Positions 14,584 to 21,364 of a stretch of DNA of 64,000 bases are shown one piece after another (position 1 is the stretch's first letter; each line of letters starts with the position of its first letter). The notes below the pieces were generated by a model. It had not been told where the DNA came from. It saw nothing but the letters and a program-made list of their open reading frames with translations, and ran no database searches. The stretch is from a virus. The stretch spans positions 62,001 to 126,000 of the IMG/VR virus record IMGVR_UViG_3300044629_000431; one strand, written 5' to 3'. Position numbers and translations under genes: made by a program.

Positions 14584-14795
14584 TTGACATTCTCATTAAT
14601 AGGGGGGTCAATCAATCCTGGTGGAATTACATACCAGATAATGTTGTTTGTTTTGCGAATATCTGTTAGAGCATACATAAACTCATCAATAGTATTGAAA
14701 GATAATACTTCAAAGTCCTCTTCTTGATGAAGAGAAATCTTTTTATTTTGAATATCTACCACATATCTTATTGGAGTTTTAAGAAGTTCAGTCAT
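14580..14795 (-). CDS. Hypothetical protein, 71 aa
   Basis: MTELLKTPIRYVVDIQNKKI start at 14795 with GGAGAGTAACTGAA before it. Ends with IIWYVIPPGLIDPPINENVK. No motif. Confidence 0.6.
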   Translation of the reverse strand: MTELLKTPIRYVVDIQNKKISLHQEEDFEVLSFNTIDEFMYALTDIRKTNNIIWYVIPPGLIDPPINENVK

Positions 14796-14800
14796 TTCAG

Positions 14801-14989
14801 TTACTCTCCTTTTTCCAATTCTTGAAGGTGCCAGCAAGCATAATCGTGTGCTGCCATAAGTTTGGTTACATCATTCCCCGCAGAATTTGCAGCAGCATCT
14901 ACACTATCAGCAGCATTTTTCCATCCAGCATCAGTAAGTTGCTGCCAGATTTGATTGATTTCAAGAAGCAACTGGTCTTGGTAGTTCAT
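14801..14989 (-). CDS. Hypothetical helical protein, 62 aa
   Basis: MNYQDQLLLEINQIWQQLTD start; Ala-rich helical. ATG at 14989 is 22 bases from the -10; the longer frame would begin inside the promoter. Ends ELEKGE. Confidence 0.65.
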   Translation of the reverse strand: MNYQDQLLLEINQIWQQLTDAGWKNAADSVDAAANSAGNDVTKLMAAHDYACWHLQELEKGE

Positions 14990-15010
14990 CGGTTTGTTGT
15001 GTATGAAGTC

Positions 15011-15068
15011 ATTATACAACGAAAAAGAGCACCTGTGGAGATGCCCTGTGCCAGTTTCTCAAGTGTCC
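15011..15068 (-). promoter_or_regulatory. Dyad-box (middle-type) promoter
   Basis: -10 TATAAT at 15011-15016; box GACACTTGAGAAACTGGCACA ending 30 bases upstream and overlapping the stop of the preceding gene; terminator hairpin in the spacer. Confidence 0.7.
15022..15046 (-). terminator. Intrinsic terminator
   Basis: Minus GGGCATC-N6-GGTGCTC (7-bp stem with G-U pairs) followed by TTTTTC. Lies between the dyad box and the -10. Confidence 0.6.
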
Positions 15069-15244
15069 TTCAGTCCAATCAGTTTAGCAAAATCAGGAGT
15101 GATAGTAAGGTTTTGTTCTTTTACAAGATTACGAACTTCTTTACGAAGATGAAGATACTTGTCTCGGTATTCTGTGAGATACTTTTGTGCTTTGTTCTTT
15201 TCATCAAAGTCGCACTGGTGTTCATAGGTTCTATTATATCTCAT
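15059..15244 (-). CDS. Small basic helical protein, 61 aa
   Basis: MRYNRTYEHQCDFDEKNKAQ start; basic helices, ends FAKLIGLKDT. ATGA-coupled to upstream gene; stop lies in the dyad box. Confidence 0.6.
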   Translation of the reverse strand: MRYNRTYEHQCDFDEKNKAQKYLTEYRDKYLHLRKEVRNLVKEQNLTITPDFAKLIGLKDT

Positions 15245-15429
15245 TTTTTTAAGTCATCCAAACAAGCAATAAGTTTTACGATGTGATAGTTTTCTTTGAA
15301 ATGCTCTGTGTTATTCAATTCCTCATAGGCATCTTCTATTGTAAGGTAAATGACTTGATTGGTCTTGTGTAAATCAGCATAGACCTTACCATCCTGCCTC
15401 TTCAACATAATCACATAGAATTCAGTCAT
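15241..15429 (-). CDS. Hypothetical protein, 62 aa
   Basis: MTEFYVIMLKRQDGKVYADL start, beta-alpha layout, ends HIVKLIACLDDLKK. ATGA-coupled on both sides. Confidence 0.6.
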   Translation of the reverse strand: MTEFYVIMLKRQDGKVYADLHKTNQVIYLTIEDAYEELNNTEHFKENYHIVKLIACLDDLKK

Positions 15430-15686
15430 TTCAGTTCCTCTTCTACTTTTTCAATCTCAAAGATTTCATTTAGAAACTCCAGACCATACTTACCCACAAC
15501 CCAAGCATCTTTATCCTCAAAGAACCTATCACCTATGGTTCTCATATCATAAGACTCTTTGCCTTTATCAAAGAAAGCAATCACATAACAATACTCTTTC
15601 TTTTCTCTTGGACATTCATACCACCTGACGAGTTCATATTTGTTGTTGAATTTACACCAACGAAACTCTATGTTTCTGAACCTCAT
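15426..15686 (-). CDS. Hypothetical protein, 86 aa
   Basis: MRFRNIEFRWCKFNNKYELV start; aromatic and basic, three cysteines, acidic C-terminal helix. Not recognised. Confidence 0.6.
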   Translation of the reverse strand: MRFRNIEFRWCKFNNKYELVRWYECPREKKEYCYVIAFFDKGKESYDMRTIGDRFFEDKDAWVVGKYGLEFLNEIFEIEKVEEELK

Positions 15687-15859
15687 TCTTCTTCCTCTTC
15701 ATAGGGAAACATAGCATCATACTCTTCATCAGTCAGAGTCAGATACTGAACATCAGCATCTTTGTGCTCTTCAGCATACACCAACTGATAGTGAGCAAAG
15801 TCACTTTCAGAAGTGCTGGCATACTCTATAAGTCCATCAACAAGGCACAGGTAGTTCAT
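15683..15859 (-). CDS. Small very acidic protein, 58 aa
   Basis: MNYLCLVDGLIEYASTSESD start, ends DEEYDAMFPYEEEEE. The acidity is in the range of DNA-mimic or inhibitor proteins, but this is only a composition argument. ATGA-coupled both ends. Confidence 0.6.
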   Translation of the reverse strand: MNYLCLVDGLIEYASTSESDFAHYQLVYAEEHKDADVQYLTLTDEEYDAMFPYEEEEE

Positions 15860-16068
15860 TTGGTTTCCTCCAACTCATCAAGTTTCTCATTCACAAAATC
15901 AGTAATATCAATCTTATTCACATCCACGCCTTCATCCTGGCAGTCAAGAATAAACTCCATAAAAGCACCAAGAATCAGACAAGCACGTTTCTTATCGTGC
16001 TCTACAATTGTAGTATGAGGGTGAGCAACGTAATGAGTAATGTTCTCGTAGAGTTGGTCGTAGGTCAT
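15856..16068 (-). CDS. Hypothetical helical protein, 70 aa
   Basis: MTYDQLYENITHYVAHPHTT start; acidic helical C-terminus (FVNEKLDELEETK). Coupled on both sides. Confidence 0.6.
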   Translation of the reverse strand: MTYDQLYENITHYVAHPHTTIVEHDKKRACLILGAFMEFILDCQDEGVDVNKIDITDFVNEKLDELEETK

Positions 16069-16256
16069 TGTTGTTCCAAGATAGTCTTGATTTGTTTGAG
16101 GTCTTCTACTCTTTGTTTGGCAATGTCATACTCTTCACAATACCAGTCAAGATCATTTACTTCGTGATTGGTTTGCTCCCTAATGTCCCATTCAAGACAT
16201 TGTAGGTGCCCTTCTTGGTCTTTTATAAAGTATTCTAAAGTATCAATCATAGACAT
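16065..16256 (-). CDS. Small coiled-coil-like protein, 63 aa
   Basis: MSMIDTLEYFIKDQEGHLQC start; ATG overlaps the upstream TAA as TAATG at 16256. Acidic helix. Confidence 0.55.
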   Translation of the reverse strand: MSMIDTLEYFIKDQEGHLQCLEWDIREQTNHEVNDLDWYCEEYDIAKQRVEDLKQIKTILEQQ

Positions 16257-16450
16257 TAGAGCACCTCCCAATCACATTCCCAGAAATCGTTGATATTCAC
16301 CCAGAAGAAGTATTTCTGGTTCTCTGATGCGAGAAACAGCATACCATCACCCTTGTCCTGCTCAACAATACAGATAGGGTTGTTGTCCATCATATTCACA
16401 AGGCGGTTCTTAGCCTTCTTGCTTTTGGGTCTGACTGTTACTCTTCTCAT
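16256..16450 (-). CDS. Small basic protein, 64 aa
   Basis: MRRVTVRPKSKKAKNRLVNM start is strongly basic; the remainder is beta-like (GMLFLASENQKYFFWVNIND). Overlaps the upstream zinc-ribbon gene by 41 bases. May bind nucleic acid. Confidence 0.6.
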   Translation of the reverse strand: MRRVTVRPKSKKAKNRLVNMMDNNPICIVEQDKGDGMLFLASENQKYFFWVNINDFWECDWEVL

Positions 16451-16667
16451 TTTGAATCTCCAGTTTTAGTTTGCGAATACCAGTAATAAAGTAAGCAAAG
16501 TCACGGGATTCAGTCACCCGTTTCTCTTCACCACACACACCACACTTACCATTCCAGACAGATGAACAACCTACAGAATATACTCCATACTTTTGTCCAC
16601 AATCCATACAGGTTGTGCCTGTCTGTTCAAGTCGTTTGAGGAGTGCCTTCTTCTCTTTGAGAGTCAT
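16410..16667 (-). CDS. Zinc-ribbon protein, 85 aa
   Basis: CMDCG (Cys20, 23) and CGVCG (Cys42, 45) form a four-cysteine zinc site, with an extra Cys34 (VGCSSVW). The start is 22 bases from a TATAAT. Such short zinc proteins often act in transcription or as adaptors; role here unknown. The C-terminal tail overlaps the next gene. Confidence 0.7.
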   Translation of the reverse strand: MTLKEKKALLKRLEQTGTTCMDCGQKYGVYSVGCSSVWNGKCGVCGEEKRVTESRDFAYFITGIRKLKLEIQNEKSNSQTQKQEG

Positions 16668-16688
16668 AGGGGCGTTTCAGATATGAAT

Positions 16689-16745
16689 ATTATAGGTCAT
16701 CAAGACTCTTCAGTGTCTTCTGGTGTGCCAGTTTCTAAAGTGTCT
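16689..16745 (-). promoter_or_regulatory. Dyad-box (middle-type) promoter
   Basis: TATAATATTC (-10 at 16689-16694), box GACACTTTAGAAACTGGCAC ending 29 bases upstream within the previous CDS; spacer hairpin AAGAC-N8-GTCTT. Confidence 0.65.
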
Positions 16746-17065
16746 ACATCTTCTACCAGGTCTTCCAACCTTTTCTTAAAGTTTTCATCAAAAGGAATAA
16801 GTTTCTCTTCACCTCTATCAATTCTATCACACATTTCCATCAGATATTCTAGAAACTCTTTGGGATATGTTTCATCCATATTGATGCTGCACCAGAACCA
16901 CTGATAACATTCTTCATATGGATCGTCGTTTTTCAGCAGAGCATAATCAGCATAGTTTCCACTGATAAGGTCTCTCCACATTTTGAAGTTGTTCCACATT
17001 TCTCTCCAACCAGTCTGGAAACAATGTCCAAAATAATACTCAAACCAGTTTAATTTTGTCTTCAT
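16700..17065 (-). CDS. Hypothetical aromatic-rich protein, 121 aa
   Basis: MKTKLNWFEYYFGHCFQTGW start; TGATG overlap fixes ATG at 17065. Trp/Tyr/Phe-rich first half and acidic tail. Its last codons (DTLETGTPED) contain the dyad box of the next promoter. Confidence 0.65.
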   Translation of the reverse strand: MKTKLNWFEYYFGHCFQTGWREMWNNFKMWRDLISGNYADYALLKNDDPYEECYQWFWCSINMDETYPKEFLEYLMEMCDRIDRGEEKLIPFDENFKKRLEDLVEDVDTLETGTPEDTEES

Positions 17066-17352
17066 CAACACTCATCCATTCCAAGATAATCAGTCTCTTT
17101 TTCATCTACTTCCTCTAAATGGTCCCATCTCCAAGTGCGGGAAAGCAAATCAATATCAAACCCAAACTTATATGCCCAGAAGAGAACACTTAGTCCACAA
17201 CCATTACCAGAACTTATTTGAATATAGGGCCAAGAAGGATAGTCATTCCAACTTACAGACGCTTGAAGCAAACTTCTACGCTTAACATTTAAAATTTGAA
17301 CATACCATTCGTGCCCGAAGTCTTCACGATGTTTGAATTTAATTAGGTTCAT
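17065..17352 (-). CDS. Hypothetical beta-rich protein, 95 aa
   Basis: MNLIKFKHREDFGHEWYVQI start; GNGCGLSVLFWAYKFGFDID in the middle. ATGA-coupled with the upstream gene. Unknown. Confidence 0.65.
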   Translation of the reverse strand: MNLIKFKHREDFGHEWYVQILNVKRRSLLQASVSWNDYPSWPYIQISSGNGCGLSVLFWAYKFGFDIDLLSRTWRWDHLEEVDEKETDYLGMDEC

Positions 17353-17522
17353 TGCTCTTTAATAACACAAGATGTAGTGCATTTAAGGTCACCAGAAGAT
17401 CCAGAGACCGTAGATGTATGGTGTGGTGTTTTTTCTGGTGTCAAATTATATGATACAATAGCGGATACAAAAAACGCAAGTGCAGGGATTGCGACATATT
17501 GTAGATAAGTTTTACTGCTCAT
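17349..17522 (-). CDS. Small membrane/exported protein, 57 aa
   Basis: MSSKTYLQYVAIPALAFFVS is a hydrophobic N-terminus (one membrane segment), followed by a Thr/Ser-rich tail with two cysteines. ATG at 17522 overlaps the upstream gene by 11 bases. Confidence 0.6.
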   Translation of the reverse strand: MSSKTYLQYVAIPALAFFVSAIVSYNLTPEKTPHHTSTVSGSSGDLKCTTSCVIKEQ

Positions 17523-17697
17523 TATTGTTTTCCTCAAAGTCAAACCATTCATACAGAGAGTTCATCGCACCATCAACCACACAATCAACCACAGCATCTT
17601 CGTGTGGGTTCTCTACGTGTTTATGGGCACGATTGTATCCATAACGAACACCTTCTTCCAGTGCCATCTCCAATACCTTACGAAAGTTGGGTTTCAT
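17512..17697 (-). CDS. Hypothetical protein, 61 aa
   Basis: MKPNFRKVLEMALEEGVRYG start, then YNRAHKHVENP and YEWFDFEENN. The ALEEGxxYGxxRAHKH...LYEWFDFE pattern is shared by many cyanophage small proteins as I recall it; role unknown. Has its own sigma70 promoter. Confidence 0.7.
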   Translation of the reverse strand: MKPNFRKVLEMALEEGVRYGYNRAHKHVENPHEDAVVDCVVDGAMNSLYEWFDFEENNNEQ

Positions 17698-17719
17698 CAG
17701 TCTGGTAGTAAGTAAACAT

Positions 17720-17748
17720 ACTATAAGACCCCTGACTCAAAAAGTCAA
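17720..17748 (-). promoter_or_regulatory. Sigma70 promoter
   Basis: TTGACT (17743-17748), 17-base spacer, TATAGT (17720-17725), 23 bases before the next ATG. It overlaps a terminator stem. Confidence 0.6.
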
Positions 17749-17753
17749 GGGTC
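17727..17753 (-). terminator. Intrinsic terminator-like hairpin
   Basis: Minus GACCCTTGACT-TTTTG-AGTCAGGGGTC, an 11-bp stem with one G-T pair, then TTATA. The -35 of the following promoter is in its left arm. Confidence 0.5.
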
Positions 17754-17760
17754 ATAAGGA

Positions 17761-17964
17761 TTATATTTGTGTTTCCTGTTCTCTTCGCATTCTATCTTGA
17801 TCTTCCCTTCTATTTTTTGCTTCTATTTCATGATAGGCGTGTCTTCTCTGCCAAGCAGCATTACGAATATTTTGCCTTGCTGCAGAAGTAAGAGTTGCTA
17901 TTTTAATTTCTTTCCTATCAGCAGCAGATAACATTTGCTCCTGAAATTCCTGAAAGGTTTTCAT
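17761..17964 (-). CDS. Putative internal head protein with capsid-targeting N-terminus, 67 aa
   Basis: Starts MKTFQEFQEQM. T4 internal protein III starts MKTYQEFIAEA, the capsid-targeting sequence cut by prohead protease after hydrophobic-x-E. Here F-Q-E at residues 7-9 could be the cut. The rest is basic and helical (ARQNIRNAAWQRRHAYHEIE), as expected for a DNA-co-packaged protein. A late promoter overlapping the upstream stop fits virion timing. The targeting role is inferred from similarity read by eye. Confidence 0.65.
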   Translation of the reverse strand: MKTFQEFQEQMLSAADRKEIKIATLTSAARQNIRNAAWQRRHAYHEIEAKNRREDQDRMRREQETQI

Positions 17965-17979
17965 TCTTAAACTTTTTAG

Positions 17980-18183
17980 TTATTTATGTAAAGACTTTAC
18001 ACCATTCAGAACTTCTTGAAAACGTTCGGCACGACTCTTGTGGTGCTCTACATTCTCCTCAAGCACACTCACAATATCGTCCAGGACAACATCCAGAGAC
18101 GCATCAGTATCAAAGTATTGTTGGATTGCTTCGGCAAGATACCGCCGCCGACTCCATTCCATACTATAGGGTTTGTAGTCCAT
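17980..18183 (-). CDS. Hypothetical helical protein, 67 aa
   Basis: MDYKPYSMEWSRRRYLAEAI start at 18183 is 22 bases from a TATAAT; ATG two codons upstream is possible. Helical, ends KSLHK, with the TAA inside the next late promoter. Confidence 0.65.
   Translation of the reverse strand: MDYKPYSMEWSRRRYLAEAIQQYFDTDASLDVVLDDIVSVLEENVEHHKSRAERFQEVLNGVKSLHK
17981..17988 (-). promoter_or_regulatory. Late promoter of the 67-aa targeting-type protein
   Basis: CATAAATAAC; the TAA at its core is the stop codon of the preceding gene. Confidence 0.6.
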
Positions 18184-18204
18184 AATCATAGTGTATATGC
18201 GGGT

Positions 18205-18233
18205 ATTATAAAGTATTTACTCTTGGTTGTCAA
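18205..18233 (-). promoter_or_regulatory. Consensus sigma70 promoter
   Basis: TTGACA (18228-18233), 17 bases, TATAAT (18205-18210): an exact match to the bacterial housekeeping consensus. Confidence 0.8.
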
Positions 18234-18372
18234 GTTCTGCTAGGTAATCTGTCCACCATTGTGGATCTTTTTTCATTTTCCAGTTGGGAACTTCTTTACC
18301 GTGTTCAAAATACCATCTCCATATTGCTTCATCTATTACTTCAGCAATCTCAATCCTTCTCTGCCTCTTCAT
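18217..18372 (-). CDS. Hypothetical protein, 51 aa
   Basis: MKRQRRIEIAEVIDEAIWRW start at 18372 overlaps the upstream stop by 23 bases. The longer frame from 18435 would overlap by 86 and is less likely. Trp-rich (EVPNWKMKKDPQWWTDYLAE). Its end overlaps the strong promoter. Confidence 0.55.
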   Translation of the reverse strand: MKRQRRIEIAEVIDEAIWRWYFEHGKEVPNWKMKKDPQWWTDYLAELDNQE

Positions 18373-18541
18373 CAACGTCTCCATATGCATTTTCCACATA
18401 GGGTCCGTGTTCTCGTTTTGCATCTTCTCGGACATAATTGACTTCGGATACGCTAGAGGACAACCAGACAGATACTTTCATTATAAGATATATAACCGCC
18501 AGTGGAAGAAAACAAAGTGAAAGTATGACGGCGTGTTTCAT
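18350..18541 (-). CDS. Membrane-anchored protein, 63 aa
   Basis: MKHAVILSLCFLPLAVIYLI hydrophobic N-terminus, then acidic polar tail ENAYGDVDEEAEKD. ATGA-coupled to the iron-sulfur-type gene. Anchor or signal peptide. Confidence 0.6.
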   Translation of the reverse strand: MKHAVILSLCFLPLAVIYLIMKVSVWLSSSVSEVNYVREDAKREHGPYVENAYGDVDEEAEKD

Positions 18542-18738
18542 CGATTTTTTCGATCATATTGATGCCATTTACACCAACCATCAGGTGAAATCTTGCCTTT
18601 CACAGCAGTACAGGCATTAGGTTCTCTCCACATATTGCAATTAGTACACTTTTGGTTACCTTTTGGTTCGTTCTGATACTTTGCAGTTGCTTTTGATGCC
18701 TTTTCTTCTTCCGATAGAAACTCTTGAAATGATTTCAT
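18538..18738 (-). CDS. HiPIP-like iron-sulfur protein with capsid-targeting N-terminus, 66 aa
   Basis: Residues 1-10, MKSFQEFLSE, match the T4 capsid-targeting sequence (MKTYQEFIAE in internal protein III) including an L-x-E cleavage site. Residues 30-57 have CTNC (Cys31, 34), Cys43 and GWC (Cys56) in KGKISPDGWC, the C-x2-C-x8-C-x12-C, Gly-Trp-Cys layout of high-potential iron-sulfur proteins. A [4Fe-4S] cluster is therefore likely. TAATG overlap with the upstream gene fixes the start. Packaging into the head and injection are inferences; a structural zinc site is the alternative. Confidence 0.7.
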   Translation of the reverse strand: MKSFQEFLSEEEKASKATAKYQNEPKGNQKCTNCNMWREPNACTAVKGKISPDGWCKWHQYDRKNR

Positions 18739-18935
18739 TATTCTTTCTCCAAGCACTTTTCAAACTTATCTCTCAACTCATTCAGTTTAACTTGATGTTG
18801 AAACTCCATAATATGATCTTTTATTTCTTTCTCCTCTTCAGTAAAGTTCATGCGATATTTGAGTTTAGTATCAACAAGACGCACCATTTCCATATAGAAC
18901 TCAGTGCCTTTATGAATAAACTCTTCGTAGGTCAA
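18738..18935 (-). CDS. Hypothetical helical protein, 65 aa
   Basis: MTYEEFIHKGTEFYMEMVRL start; charged helices throughout. Its stop overlaps the start of the iron-sulfur-type gene, with AAAGAATAATG and GGAG just upstream. Confidence 0.65.
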   Translation of the reverse strand: MTYEEFIHKGTEFYMEMVRLVDTKLKYRMNFTEEEKEIKDHIMEFQHQVKLNELRDKFEKCLEKE

Positions 18936-19249
18936 TCCCTAGTCCTCCAATCGGTTTCGTCTTCATCACGTTTAAACCAATCAAGAAGTTCATCAGGACT
19001 GTCAAAACCTCTTCTACCAAATCTTTCGTGCCCTAAACCACCAATGTCCATTGAGTTTAGGAAGTCATCCATTTCATCCATATTGGGATTTTCTGCTTTA
19101 CGTCTTGCCTGACGGAGCATTGTTCCAGCAGAACGATTTGCTTTTGCAAGTTTCTCTGCCCAAATCATATCTTCTAAACTCACCTCTTCGTGAAGAACAA
19201 TCTTTTCACAGATTGCTTCAAGTCTCAACCGATACTGCGTAGAGAGCAT
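18932..19249 (-). CDS. Conserved-type hypothetical protein, 105 aa
   Basis: MLSTQYRLRLEAICEKIVLH start, then WAEKLAKANRSAGTMLRQAR, a pattern I associate with T4-like cyanophages. C-terminal half Gly/Asp/Arg-rich. Late promoter AATAAATAG upstream, so probably made late and possibly a head or packaging accessory. Confidence 0.7.
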   Translation of the reverse strand: MLSTQYRLRLEAICEKIVLHEEVSLEDMIWAEKLAKANRSAGTMLRQARRKAENPNMDEMDDFLNSMDIGGLGHERFGRRGFDSPDELLDWFKRDEDETDWRTRD

Positions 19250-19269
19250 AAGAATTACCAGATATAGGT

Positions 19270-19500
19270 CTATTTATTTTCATATTCGTCCATCAACTCT
19301 TTTGCAAGTTTCATAGAACGACGATGCATCATATATTTTACCACAGGATTTCTTGGATTGTGTAACAACCACCACTTTTGCTTCTCATAGTTAGCTTTTG
19401 CTAACTTAAGCACATAATAAAAAGCAGCAGCGACACTATCATCAGTTACGATGAAGTATGCCACTACTGTGAATACGATAAACCAAGCGTAATAAGTCAT
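19270..19500 (-). CDS. Membrane protein, 76 aa
   Basis: MTYYAWFIVFTVVAYFIVTD is a membrane helix; a second, weaker hydrophobic stretch (VAAAFYYVLKLA) follows, then a basic cytoplasmic tail. The stop TAG is part of the next late promoter. Function unknown. Confidence 0.7.
   Translation of the reverse strand: MTYYAWFIVFTVVAYFIVTDDSVAAAFYYVLKLAKANYEKQKWWLLHNPRNPVVKYMMHRRSMKLAKELMDEYENK
19271..19278 (-). promoter_or_regulatory. Late-type promoter
   Basis: AATAAATAGACC, overlapping the TAG stop of the membrane protein gene and 22 bases before the next ATG. Confidence 0.55.
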
Positions 19501-19667
19501 CGTCTGATAGTTTTTAGATAGTCTAACACGTGCTCACGCACTGCCATCAATTCATGATAGCATTTCTGATTATGAGCACATTGACGAAGTTCGTGGTCTG
19601 GTTTATGAACACTTTCAATGAACAGATCAAGACCACGGTTCCATTTGACTTCAGGAGTTTCTTCCAT
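19497..19667 (-). CDS. Small hypothetical protein, 56 aa
   Basis: MEETPEVKWNRGLDLFIESV start; His/Cys-containing middle (CAHNQKCYHELMAV). Stop overlaps the membrane protein start (ATGA). Confidence 0.6.
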   Translation of the reverse strand: MEETPEVKWNRGLDLFIESVHKPDHELRQCAHNQKCYHELMAVREHVLDYLKTIRR

Positions 19668-19690
19668 AATGTGCCTTATAGTTACACTAT

Positions 19691-19936
19691 TTAACCAAGA
19701 AATTGATCCAGACTGGAGACCGATGCGCCTTTTGCGGACTTTTGAATGTAGGTTTTTGCGGACTTGTAGTTGTTGGCAACGTGAACCTGTTGCCCATTGT
19801 GAATAATCATAAACTTTTTACCAAATGGAACTGCTGCCCACATACCATCTTTGGTCACATAACCTTGAGGATCTCCTGGTTTTGCATCAAGAATACCAGG
19901 ACGGTTGATGAAAGGTTTTTGAAAATGTTCCGTCAT
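19691..19936 (-). CDS. Hypothetical protein, 81 aa
   Basis: MTEHFQKPFINRPGILDAKP start; small beta domain (WAAVPFGKKFMIIHNGQQVH) then a helix. ATGA-coupled to the upstream 47-aa gene. Confidence 0.65.
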   Translation of the reverse strand: MTEHFQKPFINRPGILDAKPGDPQGYVTKDGMWAAVPFGKKFMIIHNGQQVHVANNYKSAKTYIQKSAKGASVSSLDQFLG

Positions 19937-20076
19937 CCGAATACTGCAGTGACGCCAATGACTTTAGCACTTGGGTTACGAGCAAGTGCAGTTCGCTTTG
20001 CATCATTGTAGTCTTTTGCTTCAACGATCTCATCAAAGACCTTACCAGCAATGTAGAGTTGGACTTTGCAGCGCAT
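19933..20076 (-). CDS. Small hypothetical protein, 47 aa
   Basis: MRCKVQLYIAGKVFDEIVEA start, then KDYNDAKRTALARNPSAKVI: a beta-beta-alpha-beta mini-fold. 25 bases from a sigma70 -10. Confidence 0.65.
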   Translation of the reverse strand: MRCKVQLYIAGKVFDEIVEAKDYNDAKRTALARNPSAKVIGVTAVFG

Positions 20077-20100
20077 TGGAGTTTCTCCTGATGTGTGGAT

Positions 20101-20129
20101 AGTATAGCAGAAAAATCAGCGTTTGACAA
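20101..20129 (-). promoter_or_regulatory. Sigma70 promoter nested in a terminator
   Basis: TTGTCA (20124-20129), 17 bases, TATACT (20101-20106). The -35 covers the terminator loop and the top of its left arm. Confidence 0.6.
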
Positions 20130-20134
20130 CGCTG
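20111..20134 (-). terminator. Intrinsic terminator of the helicase gene
   Basis: Minus CAGCGTT-GTCA-AACGCTG then ATTTTTC. The helicase TGA lies at the end of the right arm. Confidence 0.65.
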
Positions 20135-21351
20135 ATGGCAGGAAGACCCTGCTGAAACACGGTGTCCACCACCGCTTGGACCTTCTTAGCGGTGCTGATG
20201 CCCACAGAAGAGTAGACAGGGATACAGACCAACCCAAAGGACTTGGTGTAGTCCTGAAGGGCACCAGGGGCGATCCTGCCGCTGCTGAGACCCTCTGCAT
20301 CGTCCTTGTGCAGGCGGATCACCCGTCCGATGGTCTGGGAGATGCCGATGTAGTCCATGGACCGCATAAACAGCACTGCCTCCAGACCAGACACGTTGAT
20401 GCCCTCGCTCAGAATGCTGTGGTGCAGAACCACAAACTTCTTAGAGTCATCCTTGCCCCAGGCACTCAGAGTGTCGAAGAACACCTCACGGTTGACCTTC
20501 TGACCGTCGATGATAGCACCAGTCTTGGACGTGATATACATCCAAGAGAAACCACGCTCCTCCAGTTGAGTGCAGAAGTCAGTCTGAGAAACCAGAGAAA
20601 CGATCTGCTTGGTTGCTTTAGAGCAGATCAGAACCTTGCCAACCTCTTGAGCATCAATAGTCTGAATGAGGTTCTCACAGTCAACGTCAGCGACGATCTG
20701 ACCCTTGCTGAGCATCTCAAACTGCTGCACCACAACCTTAGGAGGAACGATGAAACCACCGTCCACCAGTTCAGGAGCAGGAACATTGCAGATCACGTTG
20801 CCATAAACGGCAGCGTCATTCATACCAGGTTTGGAAATAGTAGCAGAATGCTTAGGAGTAGCAGTGAAGAAATAGCAGCGGTCAGCATTAGCAGAGAAGT
20901 GCTCCGTAGCAGGGAAAAAGTGACGCTGAACGCTGTTGTGTGCCTCATCAAAGTAAATGGTATCAACGTGAATATCTGCCTGCTGAAGACGCTGCAGGGA
21001 GTTATAGGTGGTAAAAATGAGTTTGTGACCCTTCGCTTGCTCATACCAGGCACGAATCACATTGGGGCGAGTGCTGCTGAAGTGGTGCGTCTCACCAGAA
21101 TGGACGTGCAGAACCTGAGCATTTGTGATAAACTCAAGGAACTCGCTGGACAACTGCTCTGCCAGGAGGATGCGCGGAGCACAGACTACAATAGTCTGAG
21201 GAGTATTTTTCAGAAACTCACGAATAGCATCAAAGATAGCGATGTTGGTCTTGCCGCCGCCAGTCGGGATAATCACCTGACCCTTGCGGTGTTGCAGCAG
21301 GGCATCCAGAGCACGTTGCTGGTGGGGACGGAGTTGAATCACTGACCTCAT
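20116..21351 (-). CDS. SF2 DNA/RNA helicase (UvsW-like)
   Basis: ATP-dependent helicase. Motifs in order: Q-like LRPHQQRAL, I PTGGGKT (about 29-35), II DEAH (about 135), III TAT (about 159), and VI QTIGRVIR in the C-terminal RecA domain (about 350). At 411 aa it has both RecA domains. T4 UvsW unwinds R-loops and branched DNA to switch replication mode; the same role is likely. A GTG at 21342 (IQLRPHQ after it) gives better -10 spacing than the ATG at 21351, so the true start may be three codons later. Driven by a dyad-box promoter and followed by a terminator. Confidence 0.9.
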   Translation of the reverse strand: MRSVIQLRPHQQRALDALLQHRKGQVIIPTGGGKTNIAIFDAIREFLKNTPQTIVVCAPRILLAEQLSSEFLEFITNAQVLHVHSGETHHFSSTRPNVIRAWYEQAKGHKLIFTTYNSLQRLQQADIHVDTIYFDEAHNSVQRHFFPATEHFSANADRCYFFTATPKHSATISKPGMNDAAVYGNVICNVPAPELVDGGFIVPPKVVVQQFEMLSKGQIVADVDCENLIQTIDAQEVGKVLICSKATKQIVSLVSQTDFCTQLEERGFSWMYITSKTGAIIDGQKVNREVFFDTLSAWGKDDSKKFVVLHHSILSEGINVSGLEAVLFMRSMDYIGISQTIGRVIRLHKDDAEGLSSGRIAPGALQDYTKSFGLVCIPVYSSVGISTAKKVQAVVDTVFQQGLPAISVVKR

Positions 21352-21364
21352 TGCGTATAGGACT

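Noticed and set aside
20095-21345. 416-aa frame on the plus strand opposite the helicase
   Set aside because: It is a shadow: the minus strand has all helicase motifs in order with normal length. The plus frame has no recognisable motif and no upstream signal.
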